A stretch of DNA of 64,000 bases, taken from contig NZ_BDFE01000016.1 in the NCBI RefSeq assembly GCF_001748225.1, forward strand, positions 62,001-126,000, read 5' to 3'. A program made the translations under genes and the position numbers. This stretch comes from Desulfoplanes formicivorans (GTDB lineage: Bacteria; Desulfobacterota; Desulfovibrionia; Desulfovibrionales; Desulfomicrobiaceae). Below, in pieces: positions 63,850 through 64,000 of this stretch; position 1 is the stretch's first letter; each line of letters starts with the position of its first letter. The notes below the pieces were generated by a model. That model was not told where the DNA came from. It did no database searches and worked only from the letters and a program-made list of their open reading frames with translations.

Positions 63850-64000
63850 ATGTCTTTCATTTCATTTCCAGATCTACCGATCATTCCGGTTCTAGGGGAT
63901 CTGACCTCCGCCCTTGGTTCGTGCAATCGCGCGGTTTTGCAGGCCCTTCCCGGTGCCGGAAAAACCACCATCGTCCCCCTGCATCTCATGCATGAACCCT
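63850..64000 (+). CDS. hrpB: ATP-dependent helicase HrpB, partial at window edge
   Basis: The frame starts at an ATG at 63850 and runs off the right edge after 50 codons. The sequence FPDLPIIPVLGDLTSALGS, then the Walker A ALPGAGKTTIVPLHLM, matches the start of HrpB-type DEAH helicases. Confidence 0.85.
   Translation, partial: MSFISFPDLPIIPVLGDLTSALGSCNRAVLQALPGAGKTTIVPLHLMHEP

Overview
The window reads as chromosomal DNA of a sulfate-reducing deltaproteobacterium of the Desulfovibrionales type. The evidence is a periplasmic [NiFeSe] hydrogenase with an in-frame UGA (selenocysteine) codon, a type III glutamine synthetase, a precorrin-2 dehydrogenase/CcsA-like/HemA cluster, and two type IV pilus minor-pilin loci. 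I saw no rRNA, tRNA, CRISPR array or intact insertion sequence. Genus-level placement is inference.

Layout. (1) 1-3.6 kb, minus strand: hysB-hysA, a maturation protease, and an ACT-domain regulator cut by the window edge. (2) 4-6.1 kb, plus: an M23 peptidase and an alpha/beta hydrolase, closed by a perfect palindromic terminator. (3) 6.3-14.7 kb, minus: a TrmO-like enzyme, a zinc-ribbon protein, RlpA, then a minor-pilin operon (FimT/GspH, PilW, PilV, PilX) ending in a 1384-residue PilY1 adhesin and a small exported protein. (4) 15.1-25.8 kb, mostly plus: acpS, nnrD/E, a CBS protein, tsaE, lysC, cimA, a metallo-beta-lactamase-fold enzyme, a divergent pair of acyltransferase-like proteins (one fused to an anti-sigma-factor-type ATPase), and hisC. 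(5) 25.9-31.5 kb: a decayed molybdo-hydroxylase fragment, an MFS transporter, rarA, a ClpX-like AAA+ protein and a PilT retraction ATPase. (6) 31.5-49.5 kb, minus: a trypsin-like protease and an MSHA-type pilus locus (minor pilins, major pilin, membrane-bound sigma-54 activator, MshG, MshE, MshM, MshL, MshK, MshJ, MshI). (7) 49.5-51.9 kb: an AT-rich, gene-poor stretch followed by two tiny paralogous genes and a small membrane protein. (8) 51.9-64 kb: nhaA, pgm, glnN, the haem/sirohaem cluster, tilS, nadD, a DUF1232 protein and the start of hrpB.

How it fits together. The hydrogenase block makes a Tat-exported H2-oxidising enzyme whose large subunit is completed by UGA readthrough and C-terminal clipping. 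The MSHA-type locus supplies an inner-membrane platform, assembly ATPase, secretin and pilins. PilT could retract the fibre, and the FimT/PilW/PilV/PilX/PilY1 set could prime or tip it. A sigma-54-type -24/-12 promoter lies upstream of the major pilin and another upstream of pilT, while a membrane-anchored sigma-54 activator sits next to the pilin. This suggests one regulon for extension and retraction.

The least explained items are the two tiny paralogs with a shared RFW/WWS motif, the ATPase-acyltransferase fusion and its divergent partner, a 173-bp hairpin-forming inverted repeat, and a TACTGCGCACTG-like repeat tract that directly follows the stop codons of two unrelated genes.
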